64,000 nucleotides of DNA from Mesorhizobium sp. (GCA_004020645.1 SAQL01000005.1:62001-126000), one strand, 5' to 3'; numbered from the stretch's first letter, positions 1 through 8,987 are shown. The notes: generated from the letters alone by a model not told the origin. A program made the numbers and translations.

Positions 1-46
1 GTCCTGCACAGAGATAGGCCTGAATTCGACGGGTCGAAGCACATGC

Positions 47-628
47 TTACTGCTCCGCCTCGGGCTTAGGTGGAAACTTCGCGAGCAATTTTTGATCAAC
101 AGGCGCAGTCTGCTGACCTTGGGATCGAATTTGGAGGAGAGCCTGCTCCTGTCGCCACATTCGGACCTCCTCTTCTCGCGCCAGCGCATTCGGATAGTAG
201 ATGCGCGCAATATCGTCGACCTTAAGCGTATTTGACAGGCCGATATCAGCGCCCATCTCCTTCAGGAGAACCCGGAGCTTTTCCTCCCGTAGCTGTGTAT
301 GAGGGACCTCAGCGGTATGGAAAATGGCGAACAAATCGGCCCAAGCCTCACGCACTCCAGGTGAGTCGGAAAAAACGAAGTCGATCGAGTTCAACATCCG
401 GACAGACTCAATAGATGCGATCGTAGCCCGCTCCTGCATCAACGTCGCAAACACTTGGACTTTCATCCGCCTGCGCTCATTATCTTGCTCGGTATCCTTG
501 CGAATTTTCTCCGCAAGCATTGCTGCAGAACGTGGTCCCTGCCAGGTCGCAAAGACGGCTGCCATGGCGGCGACAGCACTCAAGAAGGCGGAGACCGTGG
601 CCGGATTTTGAGCGATATATTCGATCAA
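47..628 (-). CDS. Membrane-anchored hypothetical protein, DUF6680-like
   Basis: A 193-residue protein with one N-terminal hydrophobic stretch (about residues 11-28), then a charged, probably cytoplasmic region. The segment from about residue 58 (VFATLMQERATIAS, then LNSIDFVF and VREAWADLF) resembles the DUF6680 pattern of anchored proteins with a TLM.ERA..S motif followed by LN.ID. The match is from memory and not tested. It overlaps the next upstream gene by 4 bp on the same strand, so the two are probably co-translated. It lies at the distal end of the satellite-like element and may be element cargo. Function unknown. Confidence 0.6.
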   Translation of the reverse strand: MIEYIAQNPATVSAFLSAVAAMAAVFATWQGPRSAAMLAEKIRKDTEQDNERRRMKVQVFATLMQERATIASIESVRMLNSIDFVFSDSPGVREAWADLFAIFHTAEVPHTQLREEKLRVLLKEMGADIGLSNTLKVDDIARIYYPNALAREEEVRMWRQEQALLQIRSQGQQTAPVDQKLLAKFPPKPEAEQ

Positions 629-975
629 GCAGCGTCTCCCAGATCGCGCAGCTTTTCGAGCTTGACGTTCACCGCACCAAACGGGGTTGTGATCTTGATA
701 AACGGGGCTTCCAGAAAATTCTCTGGCATCGTGAAGGGGACTTCATACTTGAGCCCATTCGGCCCGGTATTGATTCCCTGAATGAGATCAATATTGGGCG
801 GCGCATCTACCGAAATCTTGCCGCTATATGCTTTTGTTGCCGGGTCTTGGTCGAAATTGCCGTCAAATTTAACGCCACCCGCATCGACGCCTACAATCGC
901 CTTACCTTTGAATACAAACAAAACGACGCCGTAGCCATCGGCAGACATGTAACCGACATAAAAGCCGTCAAGCAT
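625..975 (-). CDS. Small GrlR-like hypothetical protein
   Basis: A 116-residue soluble protein beginning MLDGFYVGYMSADGYG, with alternating hydrophobic beta-type segments (VVLFVFKGKAIVGVD, then GNFDQDP). This start resembles small rhizobial proteins with the GrlR fold (MLDG.Y....G.G...G...GGD..Y.G.Y). No signal peptide or membrane segment is visible. Its stop overlaps the start of the membrane-anchored gene downstream. The GrlR likeness is a weak recollection; the biological role is unknown. Confidence 0.5.
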   Translation of the reverse strand: MLDGFYVGYMSADGYGVVLFVFKGKAIVGVDAGGVKFDGNFDQDPATKAYSGKISVDAPPNIDLIQGINTGPNGLKYEVPFTMPENFLEAPFIKITTPFGAVNVKLEKLRDLGDAA

Positions 976-1131
976 TTCTAACCCCTCGCTTTGTCGTCAC
1001 TGTGCGGACGATTAGTTCAATGCGAAGAGAGATGGTGACACAAGGTTAGTTATACAATAGTTGACGTATGTATTTCGCCGCAGGGGCTCCCTCGCGCGCG
1101 AGCGACCCCCTCTGGTACGAGTGTGACGCTA

Positions 1132-1854
1132 TTATTCGACCGGCGCGCCTAGAGCCTTCGCGAAAGCCGCGTCGGCTTCGGCCGTAGCCCGGGCGTCCTT
1201 AACGGCGCGGCCTTCCGCCTCGATGTCTCTCATCCGTTCGGCTTCGCGGGCGAATGTGTCGACCGCGATGTCCAAGTGCGTCTCGGCAGTTTTGAGGTCT
1301 TCAAGTTCAGCGTCGAGCTCTGGCGCAACCTTCGCGATGATCAGGTTTTCGATGAGCGAAATCGGCATGCCGATCTTGCCGGTCAACAACGGCGGGAAAT
1401 TTCGGATGGCCGCAATCACCCAGACGTCGCCGCGATCGATAGCGGCATTGATTTCCGCATCACGCTCCTTTTGCGAAAGGCCGCGCAACACCTGCCGGAC
1501 CTCCTGCGCCTGCGGATACGTTTCGAGAAGGCCTGACTTTTTGAAGGCCTCGCCGCGAAGGCGTTCACGGCGATCGTCCAGCGCTTTCCGGGCCTGCGCG
1601 TTGATCAAGCCGACCTTTGCCAGAGCCTGATCGCGGACGGTCTTGTATCTGAACGCTCGCGCCTCGGGAGTTTGGCGGCTATCGCTTGTCGCCCGGATGG
1701 TCGACAGCGCCTTGTGGAGCTCGCCCATGCGCTCGATGCCTGCCCCGAGAAGGTTGAATTCCGGGACGTTTTTCTCATGGTTCAAATGCCTGACGCCAGC
1801 ATCGGTCAGTCCGGCCGGCGTCGTTCCTCGGAGAAAGTGCTGCATGGTTTTCAC
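1132..1854 (-). CDS. Coiled-coil hypothetical protein downstream of terminase
   Basis: A 240-residue charged, mostly helical protein rich in Ala, Glu and Arg, with long amphipathic stretches (residues about 85-130 and 180-235) compatible with coiled coil. It starts inside the last codons of the terminase gene (4 bp overlap), so it belongs to the packaging operon. In ordinary phages this place is often held by a portal gene; this protein is too short and has no portal signature. It could be a scaffold or head-associated factor, but nothing in the sequence proves that. About 155 bp without a gene follow it. Confidence 0.6.
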   Translation of the reverse strand: MKTMQHFLRGTTPAGLTDAGVRHLNHEKNVPEFNLLGAGIERMGELHKALSTIRATSDSRQTPEARAFRYKTVRDQALAKVGLINAQARKALDDRRERLRGEAFKKSGLLETYPQAQEVRQVLRGLSQKERDAEINAAIDRGDVWVIAAIRNFPPLLTGKIGMPISLIENLIIAKVAPELDAELEDLKTAETHLDIAVDTFAREAERMRDIEAEGRAVKDARATAEADAAFAKALGAPVE

Positions 1855-3434
1855 TCCTGATTTTTGATGAGGTCAAGATACGCCGATCGGCCGACAATCC
1901 GCGTTGAACCGCCTTCAATCGTGGTGCCGTCGCCGGTGTTGATGAAGTCGACGCCGGAGAACAGCGTGGATCCATTTTTTGGCTCTGGGTCGGGTTGGTG
2001 ACCTAAGATGACGCCGCCGGAGCCAGAGCCGTATCGGCCGACCGCCATCATCGGAGCTTCAGCATCGTTCTTCGCGATGTAGAGACACCCGCACAAGACA
2101 TTGGCGTAATCGTCGGAGCCTGAGGTGGGATGGTCGACGCTGTCCTTCCCGGAGCGGTGTGTGCGCCTTTCGAGAAGCCGGAGCTCCCGGACCAAAATCG
2201 GCAAGTCGGCAAACGAGATGGCTCCCCGGACGAAGGAAGGCACTGCCTCGACATAAAGCTGGCTCTTCGGAACCGGAGCGCGGGCGTAGGCCATGCCTGC
2301 CGCTTCGAACGCTGACACGACCCACTCACCCGAATAGTTGTCGCCGGTGACACTTGAGCAGCCATAGTCCTTCGCGAGCTTGGCAAATTCTGCGGCGACA
2401 TGGTTGGGGTCGAAGGGTGGCCGACGGCCGACGATCGCGGCGGCGATGAAGCGCGAGCCTTCGAGGTAGCCGACGCAGGCGGTGAAGCTGTCATGACGTC
2501 CGGCCGATGCGTCGACGAATGCGAAATAGTCGTGCTCGCGCTGCGGTGGAAGCTGGACCGGCCGGTTCGGATCGATCGCCCGATCAATCGAGTCATCATC
2601 GAGAAGCGCGGAGATGTCGGAGCGGAAGTTGCCGCCCCACTCGGAAGCCGCTGCTTCGGGATCGGCCGCATACTCCTCGTCGATCCGGGCTTGGTCGATC
2701 GTCGGATTGAGCTTGCGGGTATCGGCCTTGATGACCAGCACCGGGCCATCCTTGTTGAAGTGATCGCGGTGCTTTTGGTAGATCAGGCCGATCTTCCGGT
2801 ATGGGCTGCTGATCCCGACCAACATGCCGCCAGTCGTGATTAGCGCCGGGATGGTGGCCCGATAGATTTCGAGATCGGGGTTGGCGCTCGTCTCGTCGCG
2901 CCAAAATGCCGTTTCGTCGAAGATGGCCGCGAGGAGCGTTCGGGAGCGGACGGTGCGAAAGGAATTTGTCGTGACCGCGATCGTGATGCGGTTGTCCAGC
3001 TCGATCTCGTCGCTGTTGTGATTGACGACCATCTGCCGAAGGACCGGCGAGGCGGCGAAGAAGGCTTTGATGTAGTTGAAGATGGTCTTGGACTGGTCCT
3101 TCGTCGGAGACATCACGACGATGAAGCCGGTTTCGCCGGGAGCGAGCTTCCCGGAATGATCGAGGGTCGCGATGTAGCTGGCGATGAGGGCTGCTGCCCG
3201 ACTTTTGCCACCCCGGCGTCCCGCCAATACCCAGAGCTCGCGGACGCGCTCCGTGGGCGGCGATCGACCTGGCCCTGCCAGTTCGGCGAGCAGGTCTAGC
3301 TCATCCTCGGTGAGGGGTTGGCCCCACGCGGCTCGAAAGATGGTGCGCCATGTCGACCATGAGGAGAGGTCGCCCAGCGCGGCTCCGAGCAGGAGCGGGT
3401 CAGCCAGAGCGTCGTCGATCGTCTCGTGGATCAC
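1851..3434 (-). CDS. Phage terminase large subunit
   Basis: A 527-residue DNA-packaging motor ATPase and nuclease, near the usual family length. Residues 72-78 read GRRGGKS, a TerL-type Walker A; residues about 167-174 (LLAAIFDE) form the Walker B with the catalytic glutamate. The C-terminal half contains FAFVDASAGRHDS, VTGDNYSGEW and the late SGSDDYANVL, which fit the RNase-H-like nuclease with its acidic metal ligands. It overlaps the TerS-like gene upstream by 4 bp and the coiled-coil gene downstream by 4 bp. No portal or capsid gene follows inside the window, which fits a satellite or a cut-off prophage. Confidence 0.93.
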   Translation of the reverse strand: MIHETIDDALADPLLLGAALGDLSSWSTWRTIFRAAWGQPLTEDELDLLAELAGPGRSPPTERVRELWVLAGRRGGKSRAAALIASYIATLDHSGKLAPGETGFIVVMSPTKDQSKTIFNYIKAFFAASPVLRQMVVNHNSDEIELDNRITIAVTTNSFRTVRSRTLLAAIFDETAFWRDETSANPDLEIYRATIPALITTGGMLVGISSPYRKIGLIYQKHRDHFNKDGPVLVIKADTRKLNPTIDQARIDEEYAADPEAAASEWGGNFRSDISALLDDDSIDRAIDPNRPVQLPPQREHDYFAFVDASAGRHDSFTACVGYLEGSRFIAAAIVGRRPPFDPNHVAAEFAKLAKDYGCSSVTGDNYSGEWVVSAFEAAGMAYARAPVPKSQLYVEAVPSFVRGAISFADLPILVRELRLLERRTHRSGKDSVDHPTSGSDDYANVLCGCLYIAKNDAEAPMMAVGRYGSGSGGVILGHQPDPEPKNGSTLFSGVDFINTGDGTTIEGGSTRIVGRSAYLDLIKNQE

Positions 3435-3826
3435 AGGCCACCTGCCTGCCGCTGGGCGCGGTACTGTTGGAGGGTGGGGGTGACGTTCTTGGCCTTGCGC
3501 TCGATGCCGAGTGTTTCGAGGATACGGCGCTGATGACCAGAGAGCCGGCCGAAGAGATCGAGGTCCACTGGACGGCCCTCGGCTAGGTCACCCTCCATCC
3601 GCTCCAACTCGATGCCGAGAGCGGCGGCGCGACGCACGAGAGCCTTCTGGGATTGGCTCAGGTTCTCGGAGCCGCCAAGGTCGGAAGCGTGGTCGGAGAC
3701 AAGATCGCGGAAGCGCTTGGCCCATACGGTTCGGCCATCGGCCGCGACGAATGTCTTGTTCCCGTTGCTGACCCCGGATCGTCCCTTGGTCTTCGGATCG
3801 TGTGGGGCGGCTCTAGTCGGCGTCAA
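3431..3826 (-). CDS. Probable terminase small subunit (TerS-like)
   Basis: A 131-residue protein directly upstream of and overlapping TerL by 4 bp. It has a basic N-terminus, a helical middle (LSQSQKALVRRAAALGIELE) and a C-terminal helix (GHQRRILETLGIERKAKN), the layout of small subunits that bind pac DNA and recruit TerL. The call rests on position, size and helical pattern more than on a recognised domain. It is unrelated by eye to the P27-type remnant at 12.86-13.13 kb. Confidence 0.65.
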   Translation of the reverse strand: MTPTRAAPHDPKTKGRSGVSNGNKTFVAADGRTVWAKRFRDLVSDHASDLGGSENLSQSQKALVRRAAALGIELERMEGDLAEGRPVDLDLFGRLSGHQRRILETLGIERKAKNVTPTLQQYRAQRQAGGL

Positions 3827-4323
3827 GTTTCAGGCCTTTTTCAGCAGCTTTCGTTCCCCCGGCGTTACCCGGAGAGGTCAAGCGAGGCCGGAAGCTAGGT
3901 TGAAGACGCTGAAAAATCTAATGTTTTAAAGGGCTTGGTGGCGAAGAGCCGGGGACTATCGATCCGGAGCTACTGGCCGCGCAGGAAAATTCGGCTGAAG
4001 TGGTGCTTCTTTGCGGCTTGGTTTCGGAGGGTAGGGAAGCAACCAGCGTCCCGCGCCGTCCCGGCTGGCGTCCCCCTGAAGGAGGGACGGTTCTATCCCA
4101 TGCATATCAAGGAACCTCCCTCCCGTCCCTCCCGTCCCCCCTTAAAGAGAAGAAACGCGCGCCGAGACGACACGCCGGACGTAGCGCGCCGGGGAAGGAT
4201 AGACGAAACACACTTTTCCCGGGGACGGAGGGGACGGTCGCACGCAACCTCATACGCTGCATGGGTTTCAGCCGTCCCGGCCAACATCCTTACAACCAGG
4301 GACGGTCAACCTAGGCGGGGACG
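3827..4323. repeat. Gene-free stretch with iteron-like 7-mer repeats; candidate replication origin
   Basis: About 0.5 kb between terS and the primase stop. Between 4056 and 4305 the 7-mer GGGACGG or its complement CCGTCCC occurs exactly eight times: 4056, 4084, 4123, 4132, 4222, 4231, 4272 and 4299. Near-matches occur at 4046, 4068 and 4317. Two pairs are spaced 9 bp apart (4123/4132 and 4222/4231) in opposite orientation to each other, around a purine-rich middle (TTAAAGAGAAGAAA at 4142). Satellite phages and PICIs often have an iteron origin directly 3' of their primase-helicase gene, so an origin is the natural reading. The short ORFs here do not look like proteins. Confidence 0.6.
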
Positions 4324-6300
4324 CTACATTTCGCCCTCGATACTCACGGCCAACACTGACTCTCTCGCGCTTTCGTTCCATAGCCGCTCGACAATTATCC
4401 GGGGTGGTTGGACTTCAAAGCGCATCTCCCCATTCACTTTGACCTTCACAAAGCCCTTCACATAACACCGCTCGGGATATTTCCCACCGAACCGGAGCTT
4501 GTCGCGCGTCCACCCTAGCGCCTGCATCGCGTCACCGAGACGGGCATTGTGCTCTTGGGTTCGACGGTCGATTGGAATGTTGACGATGGTCCAGACGTCA
4601 GCGGACCTTATCTTCCCAACGTGATCACCCAGCGCATCACCAATATCGCCAATCCACGGATCATCGATCTGACGCGCAGCTTGGACTTCGGCAGCAGCCG
4701 GCCATAGCTTCTCATCGAGGCGGATGCTCTCACCCTTTGCTTCGCGCTCGACCGCTTCAGCCCAAAGTTGGTCACGATCCCGGCGCAAAGCCTCCAGATC
4801 GAATATGATGACCATGACCGACCAAAAACGGCGGTTGCCGGTTTGGTCCTTCAGATATTTGTCGTTGTTCGTCGTGCCGACGACTATCCATTGCCGTGGA
4901 ACTTCTGATGTTAATTTGTCCCACACGAGCCGGGCTTTATCGACCTGCCGCGACAGGAATGATTTAAGGCTCTCGACCTCGCCTTTCTTCATGCCCTTAA
5001 GCTCAGCCGCCTCGATAATGAGGTGCCCCCTCGTTCGCTCGACGACTTGCTTGGCGTCCGCATTCAAAGGCAGATCGTCGGAAAACCATTCTTCCCTAAC
5101 TGCCATGATTTTTAGGGCCGTCGATTTATTCGTTCCCTGAGTACTTTCCAGCACCACTATCTCGTCGAATTTGGTGCCTGGCTTTCTGATTCGTCGCACA
5201 GCAGCAAGTAGAACGATCCGCGAGACTGCCCGCACAAAGGGAGTGTCTTCGGCTCCGGCATTTTTGATAAGCCATTCGTCAATCCGCGCTGTGCCGTCCC
5301 ACGTCAGGCTGTCGAAATAGTCGCGCACCGGGTGGAATGAATTTCGTCGGGAAGCATCAGTGACAATATCCCAAAATAGCTCTTTGGGAGCCTTGAGCCG
5401 GTACCGTGAATCTACCTCCAGCCATAGCCGCCGCATCGCGTCGTCATCGAGCAAGGGGCCGAAGTCGGGAAGTCCTTCAATCAACATCCGCTGCGCGAAT
5501 GTGTCATAGCTGACCTTTACGCCAAGCAGGCCGATCGCTTTCCGAATGTTGTCCTGCGACGGGTAGGGAATGCCGTTCTTGTCCTTCCTCAACAAGCCTA
5601 CTTTATCCCGCCAATGATCGAGGTCCGGAGCCGACGCGATCAATTCCCTCAACTCGCGGCCGATGTCGCTATCGGAGACGCCTGCATTGCGCTTTTCCTC
5701 GACCCAATCAGTCAGGTCGCCTTTATCGCTTAAGCCGGGCAGGTCTATTAGCCGGACACGCTCGGCATGCGGTCCTATGGACTGGGCGACCTGATCGGCG
5801 TGCTGGCGGCCTCGCTGGTCATTGTCGACGAAGATGGCAGCATCGAGCTTTTTCAGGAACGGTGAATATTCATCCTTCCACTTCGTCGCGCCGAACGGGC
5901 TGGACGTCGCGGTGAATCCTAGCTCGACCGCAGTGTCACAATCCTTCTCGCCTTCAGTGACGATGACCTGCGCGCCGGGAATGGCCGAAGCGGCGATCAG
6001 TTCAGGAAGCTTGTAGAGTATCCACGGCTCATCACCGATGCCGTGAAAGAAATCCACTTTGTCTTCCGGCTCGATCCGATCGCTGAACGGCAGCATGTTG
6101 TCGCGGATCGTGCGAAAGACCTTCTTGTACGCGCCACGGGAGACATTCCGGCCGCGTTGGATGGTGAAGGAATAGGAGCCGTCCGCTTTGTAATAGCGAT
6201 GCTCCTTTATCAATTCGGTTTTCGGCGTCCACTTTTCCCGATCCGCATCGTCAATGTTGAGCGATCCGAACGAATTTTCAGGATATTTGCTCACTTTCAA
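4324..6300 (-). CDS. Primase-helicase (Toprim plus VapE/virulence-associated E domain)
   Basis: A 658-residue replication protein. Residues 112-164 form a Toprim-like domain (TEGEKD at 115-120, VDNDQRG at 158-164), the metal site of primases. The C-terminal half is a VapE-type helicase: Walker A-like ESTQGTNKST at 385-394 (the usual glycine before Lys is Asn), followed by RGHLIIEAAELKG and VVGTTNNDKYLKDQTGNRRFW, which is typical of this superfamily. No N-terminal zinc ribbon is evident. It sits between the AlpA/orf cluster and the repeat-rich stretch, the usual place of pri-rep genes in phage satellites, and would start replication of the excised element. Confidence 0.9.
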   Translation of the reverse strand: MKVSKYPENSFGSLNIDDADREKWTPKTELIKEHRYYKADGSYSFTIQRGRNVSRGAYKKVFRTIRDNMLPFSDRIEPEDKVDFFHGIGDEPWILYKLPELIAASAIPGAQVIVTEGEKDCDTAVELGFTATSSPFGATKWKDEYSPFLKKLDAAIFVDNDQRGRQHADQVAQSIGPHAERVRLIDLPGLSDKGDLTDWVEEKRNAGVSDSDIGRELRELIASAPDLDHWRDKVGLLRKDKNGIPYPSQDNIRKAIGLLGVKVSYDTFAQRMLIEGLPDFGPLLDDDAMRRLWLEVDSRYRLKAPKELFWDIVTDASRRNSFHPVRDYFDSLTWDGTARIDEWLIKNAGAEDTPFVRAVSRIVLLAAVRRIRKPGTKFDEIVVLESTQGTNKSTALKIMAVREEWFSDDLPLNADAKQVVERTRGHLIIEAAELKGMKKGEVESLKSFLSRQVDKARLVWDKLTSEVPRQWIVVGTTNNDKYLKDQTGNRRFWSVMVIIFDLEALRRDRDQLWAEAVEREAKGESIRLDEKLWPAAAEVQAARQIDDPWIGDIGDALGDHVGKIRSADVWTIVNIPIDRRTQEHNARLGDAMQALGWTRDKLRFGGKYPERCYVKGFVKVKVNGEMRFEVQPPRIIVERLWNESARESVLAVSIEGEM

Positions 6301-6396
6301 CTCCGTCGAGAAAGTGAGGCTATGTTCAAGTATGCATCAAGGGCGTTTTGGTTAGAAGAAGCCCTAATCTCCTAGGTTTATTTGGATGACATCGAA

Positions 6397-6556
6397 TTGA
6401 TACAGTTGCCTCGATTGTATTTACGATCGCGGCAGCTTTACGGGACTGTGGAGACCCGATAAGATTCAAGCCGCGAGTTAGACCCGCATACAGGAACGCG
6501 AGAGATTTCATTCACTGCCGGGGTGGCATCCACTGTCCCGGCAGTTTTTTCTTTTT
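6397..6556 (+). ncRNA. Candidate small RNA opposite to the satellite genes
   Basis: In the 254 bp between two leftward genes a strong plus-strand terminator (6515-6556) has no plus-strand gene before it. A weak promoter-like pair lies upstream: TTGATA at 6397 and TATTTA at 6418 with a 15 bp spacer, which is short. A transcript of roughly 120 nt would end at the terminator. P4-type satellites use a small RNA upstream of the primase for immunity, so an RNA here is plausible. This is inference only. Confidence 0.25.
6514..6556 (+). terminator. Rho-independent terminator, plus strand
   Basis: An 8 bp perfect stem CTGCCGGG (6515-6522) / CCCGGCAG (6537-6544) encloses a 14 nt loop and is followed by TTTTTTCTTTTT. 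The T-run is on the plus strand although all neighbours are on the minus strand, so it either ends an unannotated RNA or blocks antisense transcription. Confidence 0.75.
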
Positions 6557-6833
6557 ACGGTGGCTTTTTCTTCCGGCTCCGTGCCATCGCAAGTGCATAG
6601 CGATAGCTGGTCACGGCAGCAGGCACCTTGCCGACCTTCATCTCAGCGCGGTAGGCGAGCGCGAGCTCGCGAGCGATCACCATGTCGTCGTCGGAAAGGC
6701 GGTGGCGCTGCTGGGCCGCGTCGAGATCGGCGCGCAAGATTGCTCCCCAACCGACAGCCAGCGCGGCGGCGATCTGTGTAACAATGTCACGACTGATAGC
6801 AGTGCCGGGTTCGGCGGTGGCGGTCTCGGACAT
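6555..6833 (-). CDS. Hypothetical satellite protein
   Basis: A 92-residue soluble protein, helical and Ala-rich (IAAALAVGWGAILRAD), ending in a lysine-rich tail (SRKKKPP). Its start codon directly follows the stop of the upstream 152-residue ORF, so they share a transcript. The family was not recognised. Its end abuts the T-run of the plus-strand terminator. Confidence 0.6.
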   Translation of the reverse strand: MSETATAEPGTAISRDIVTQIAAALAVGWGAILRADLDAAQQRHRLSDDDMVIARELALAYRAEMKVGKVPAAVTSYRYALAMARSRKKKPP

Positions 6834-7292
6834 TTAAGCTGTCCCCCTCGTCGGGCGACCGCGCTGGGCGATGTTCACGAAGCCATTCAGCGACTGTTTT
6901 GAGACGCGCTCCGCGCGAACAGCGGGAAGCATATGTGCGGCGATCAAGAACGCTCCGTTGCTGACATAGAAGTCATAGAACCGTTCGACCTGATGCTTCA
7001 GGCCGTAGCTGCTCGCGCTTTTATCGACACGTTCGGTGTAACGGCACTGACTGAGCCAGTGGCGGGAGAGCCAGACCTGATAGACGGCGCTGCGCTTACT
7101 GTTGGAGGAGGCGTAGCGCATCCACCCTTCCACCGGATCGTGCTCATTGTCATACCCGTCCGGGGAAATGCCATCTCGCTTCGCCACTCGGAGGATCGAT
7201 TGAAAGCAGCCCTCAACATCATCCACATCGATTTCCGGAGGCAAGACAACAATCGCGCCGTCCGCGTCGAACCCAACCACCTCGATTGACAT
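6834..7292 (-). CDS. Hypothetical satellite protein
   Basis: A 152-residue protein when started at the ATG at 7292 (MSIEVVGFDADGA), which overlaps the stop of the AlpA gene by a few bases and is therefore preferred over a longer in-frame start at 7331. The N-terminus is acidic (PPEIDVDDVEGC); the middle is rich in Tyr, Trp and Arg (YQVWLSRHWLSQCRY). No domain was recognised. Tight packing with alpA and the 92-residue ORF indicates an early operon of the element. Confidence 0.6.
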   Translation of the reverse strand: MSIEVVGFDADGAIVVLPPEIDVDDVEGCFQSILRVAKRDGISPDGYDNEHDPVEGWMRYASSNSKRSAVYQVWLSRHWLSQCRYTERVDKSASSYGLKHQVERFYDFYVSNGAFLIAAHMLPAVRAERVSKQSLNGFVNIAQRGRPTRGTA

Positions 7293-7534
7293 CAGGCAAC
7301 ACGTCCCTTTCGGGCACATTCGCGTTCCCACTCGACAAGGGCGCTGAGCTTCCAGTGACGGAAGCGTCCAAGATAGATCGGTTGCGGGAAGCCAGATTGA
7401 CTTTCATGCAACCAACGCCACAAGGTCATCTCGCTGATGCCGTAGCGCTTACGCACTTTCGGGCCAGAGATATACATCTCTGCCACTTCATCGGTGGCTT
7501 CCATAACTTCGATCTCACTCGTTTTCGTTACCAA
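7292..7534 (-). CDS. AlpA-family DNA-binding regulator / excisionase
   Basis: An 80-residue protein carrying a winged HTH of the AlpA/MerR-like type: KVRKRYGISEMTLWRWLH is the recognition helix region and FPQPIYLGRFRHWKLSALVEWE the wing, the common AlpA pattern FP.P...G.R..W....I..W. Such proteins activate the integrase or early genes and help excision of P4-like elements and PICIs. It lies between the integrase and the early ORFs, 118 bp downstream of an AT-rich gap (7535-7652). Confidence 0.85.
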   Translation of the reverse strand: MVTKTSEIEVMEATDEVAEMYISGPKVRKRYGISEMTLWRWLHESQSGFPQPIYLGRFRHWKLSALVEWERECARKGRVA

Positions 7535-7652
7535 CGAGGGCGATCTTATTAAGGGCGGGTTTTCTAGTCGAACTGTTTTCTTTTTTTTCCGAGAATCATT
7601 AATATACTTCGACCTAAGTCAATGATTCCGTTGAGGATAAAAAAATTCCATT

Positions 7653-8987
7653 TTAACCCCCAACCTTCGCGGAAATCGGGATCACATTCGACGGCTTGTC
7701 GTCGACAAGCGTCAAAATGAAGTTGCCCCACGCGTCGAGTGCCGCTCGCTTCTCATCATCAAACGAATGTCTCTGATAGACGCCCACGATGCCCGCGAAC
7801 GATCCGCTGACATGATTCAGGACCTTCTCGATAACCGGCAGGTTGATCCCGATGCGGGCCATCCCGGACGCGCAGGTGCGCCGGAGGTCGTGCAGCCACC
7901 AATCGGCAACCGAGACCTGCGCCGGGTCATCCTTGCGTTCCTCGGCCTCCTCTCGGAGCGCTGCAACCACCTTCGCGTCGAGGCCGCGCTTCATCCGCGA
8001 GAAGCCGCTGACCGGGGTGGTGCCTGTGGTCGAGAAAACGAAGTCCTGGCCCTCGATGCGCGGCAATGATTCGAGGAGTTCAATGGCGGGAGCGCTTAGG
8101 GGAACAGAGTGCGGCTGATCGTTCTTCGCCCGTTCGCGGGGGAGCGACCAGAGCTTGCCCTTGAGGTCGATTTCTTCCCACCTCATTCCGGAGACCTCGT
8201 TGCGGCGTTGCCCGGTTAGGACGAGCATCTGAACCATTGGGCCAAACGGCCAGCCTAGGCCTTCGGAAGCCTTCCACACGGCCTGTAGCTCGGCATCGGT
8301 CAAGATACGATCGCGTGACTGTTCCGCGCTTGGCGCCTTCACGCGGTCGCACGGACTGGACGGGATAAGATCGCGCTCGACACACCACGAGAAGAGACGC
8401 TTCAGCGCCGCCAGTGTCCGGTTTGCGGCGATCGGCTTTCCGCCGTCATAGATGTCGTCAATGTGAGCGATGATCTCGGCCCGCGTGATGTCCCCGATCT
8501 GACGATGACCTTGGAGCGCTAGGAAGCTCTCGGGAATGACCTTGAAGGTTTTCGGATCGTCGGACGGTTCTTCCAGCGCCTTGTTCGGCGCGAGACCGAT
8601 TTGCCGCGCCGTGTCCCGCCAACCGCGATTGTGCCGTTGTGCGTGCCGAGCGATGAACGTGCGGGCGATCGCCTGGACTGTCCCCTCTCCATCGAGGCTC
8701 TTGCGCTTCGCGATCTTCTTCGCGGTCGCAGGGTCTTCACCCTTCGCAACACGACGCAGGACAGCCTGGGCCTCGCTGCGTGCTTCAGCGAGCTCAAACG
8801 CCGGATAGCTGCCGAGAGTGACTTTGCGAGGCTTGCCGAATGCCCGATAGCGAACCGCCCAGCTCTTCTTCCCGGACGGCTGAACAACCAGGTATAGGCC
8901 GGTTAAAAGTGCATCGGGGATTTCACGCCGGTTGAGCGGGTCGGCCTTGAACTTTTCGACCGATTGAGCGGTAAGAGCTTTCGCCAT
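7653..8987 (-). CDS. Tyrosine integrase (P4/DUF4102 type)
   Basis: A 444-residue site-specific recombinase. The N-terminus (MAKALTAQSVEKFKAD; YLVVQPSGKKSWAVRYR) is the DUF4102 arm-binding domain, followed by a core-binding SAM-like domain. The catalytic domain shows the first Arg in LTGQRRNEVSGMRWEEID, the H..R box in LHDLRRTCASGM and the nucleophilic Tyr in GVYQRHSF. It would integrate the element into a tRNA 3' end. A tRNA-Met 3' fragment lies about 150 bp upstream of its start, consistent with one attachment site of this element. Confidence 0.93.
   Translation of the reverse strand: MAKALTAQSVEKFKADPLNRREIPDALLTGLYLVVQPSGKKSWAVRYRAFGKPRKVTLGSYPAFELAEARSEAQAVLRRVAKGEDPATAKKIAKRKSLDGEGTVQAIARTFIARHAQRHNRGWRDTARQIGLAPNKALEEPSDDPKTFKVIPESFLALQGHRQIGDITRAEIIAHIDDIYDGGKPIAANRTLAALKRLFSWCVERDLIPSSPCDRVKAPSAEQSRDRILTDAELQAVWKASEGLGWPFGPMVQMLVLTGQRRNEVSGMRWEEIDLKGKLWSLPRERAKNDQPHSVPLSAPAIELLESLPRIEGQDFVFSTTGTTPVSGFSRMKRGLDAKVVAALREEAEERKDDPAQVSVADWWLHDLRRTCASGMARIGINLPVIEKVLNHVSGSFAGIVGVYQRHSFDDEKRAALDAWGNFILTLVDDKPSNVIPISAKVGG

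Noticed and set aside
1080..1115. GC-rich palindrome (TCGCGCGCGA) downstream of the coiled-coil gene
   Set aside because: A hairpin is possible but no T-run follows on the coding strand, so it is not called a terminator.
3935..4465. Plus-strand ORF of 176 codons across the repeat-rich stretch
   Set aside because: It overlaps the 3' end of the primase gene, has no recognisable domain and consists largely of repeat-derived Arg/Pro codons.
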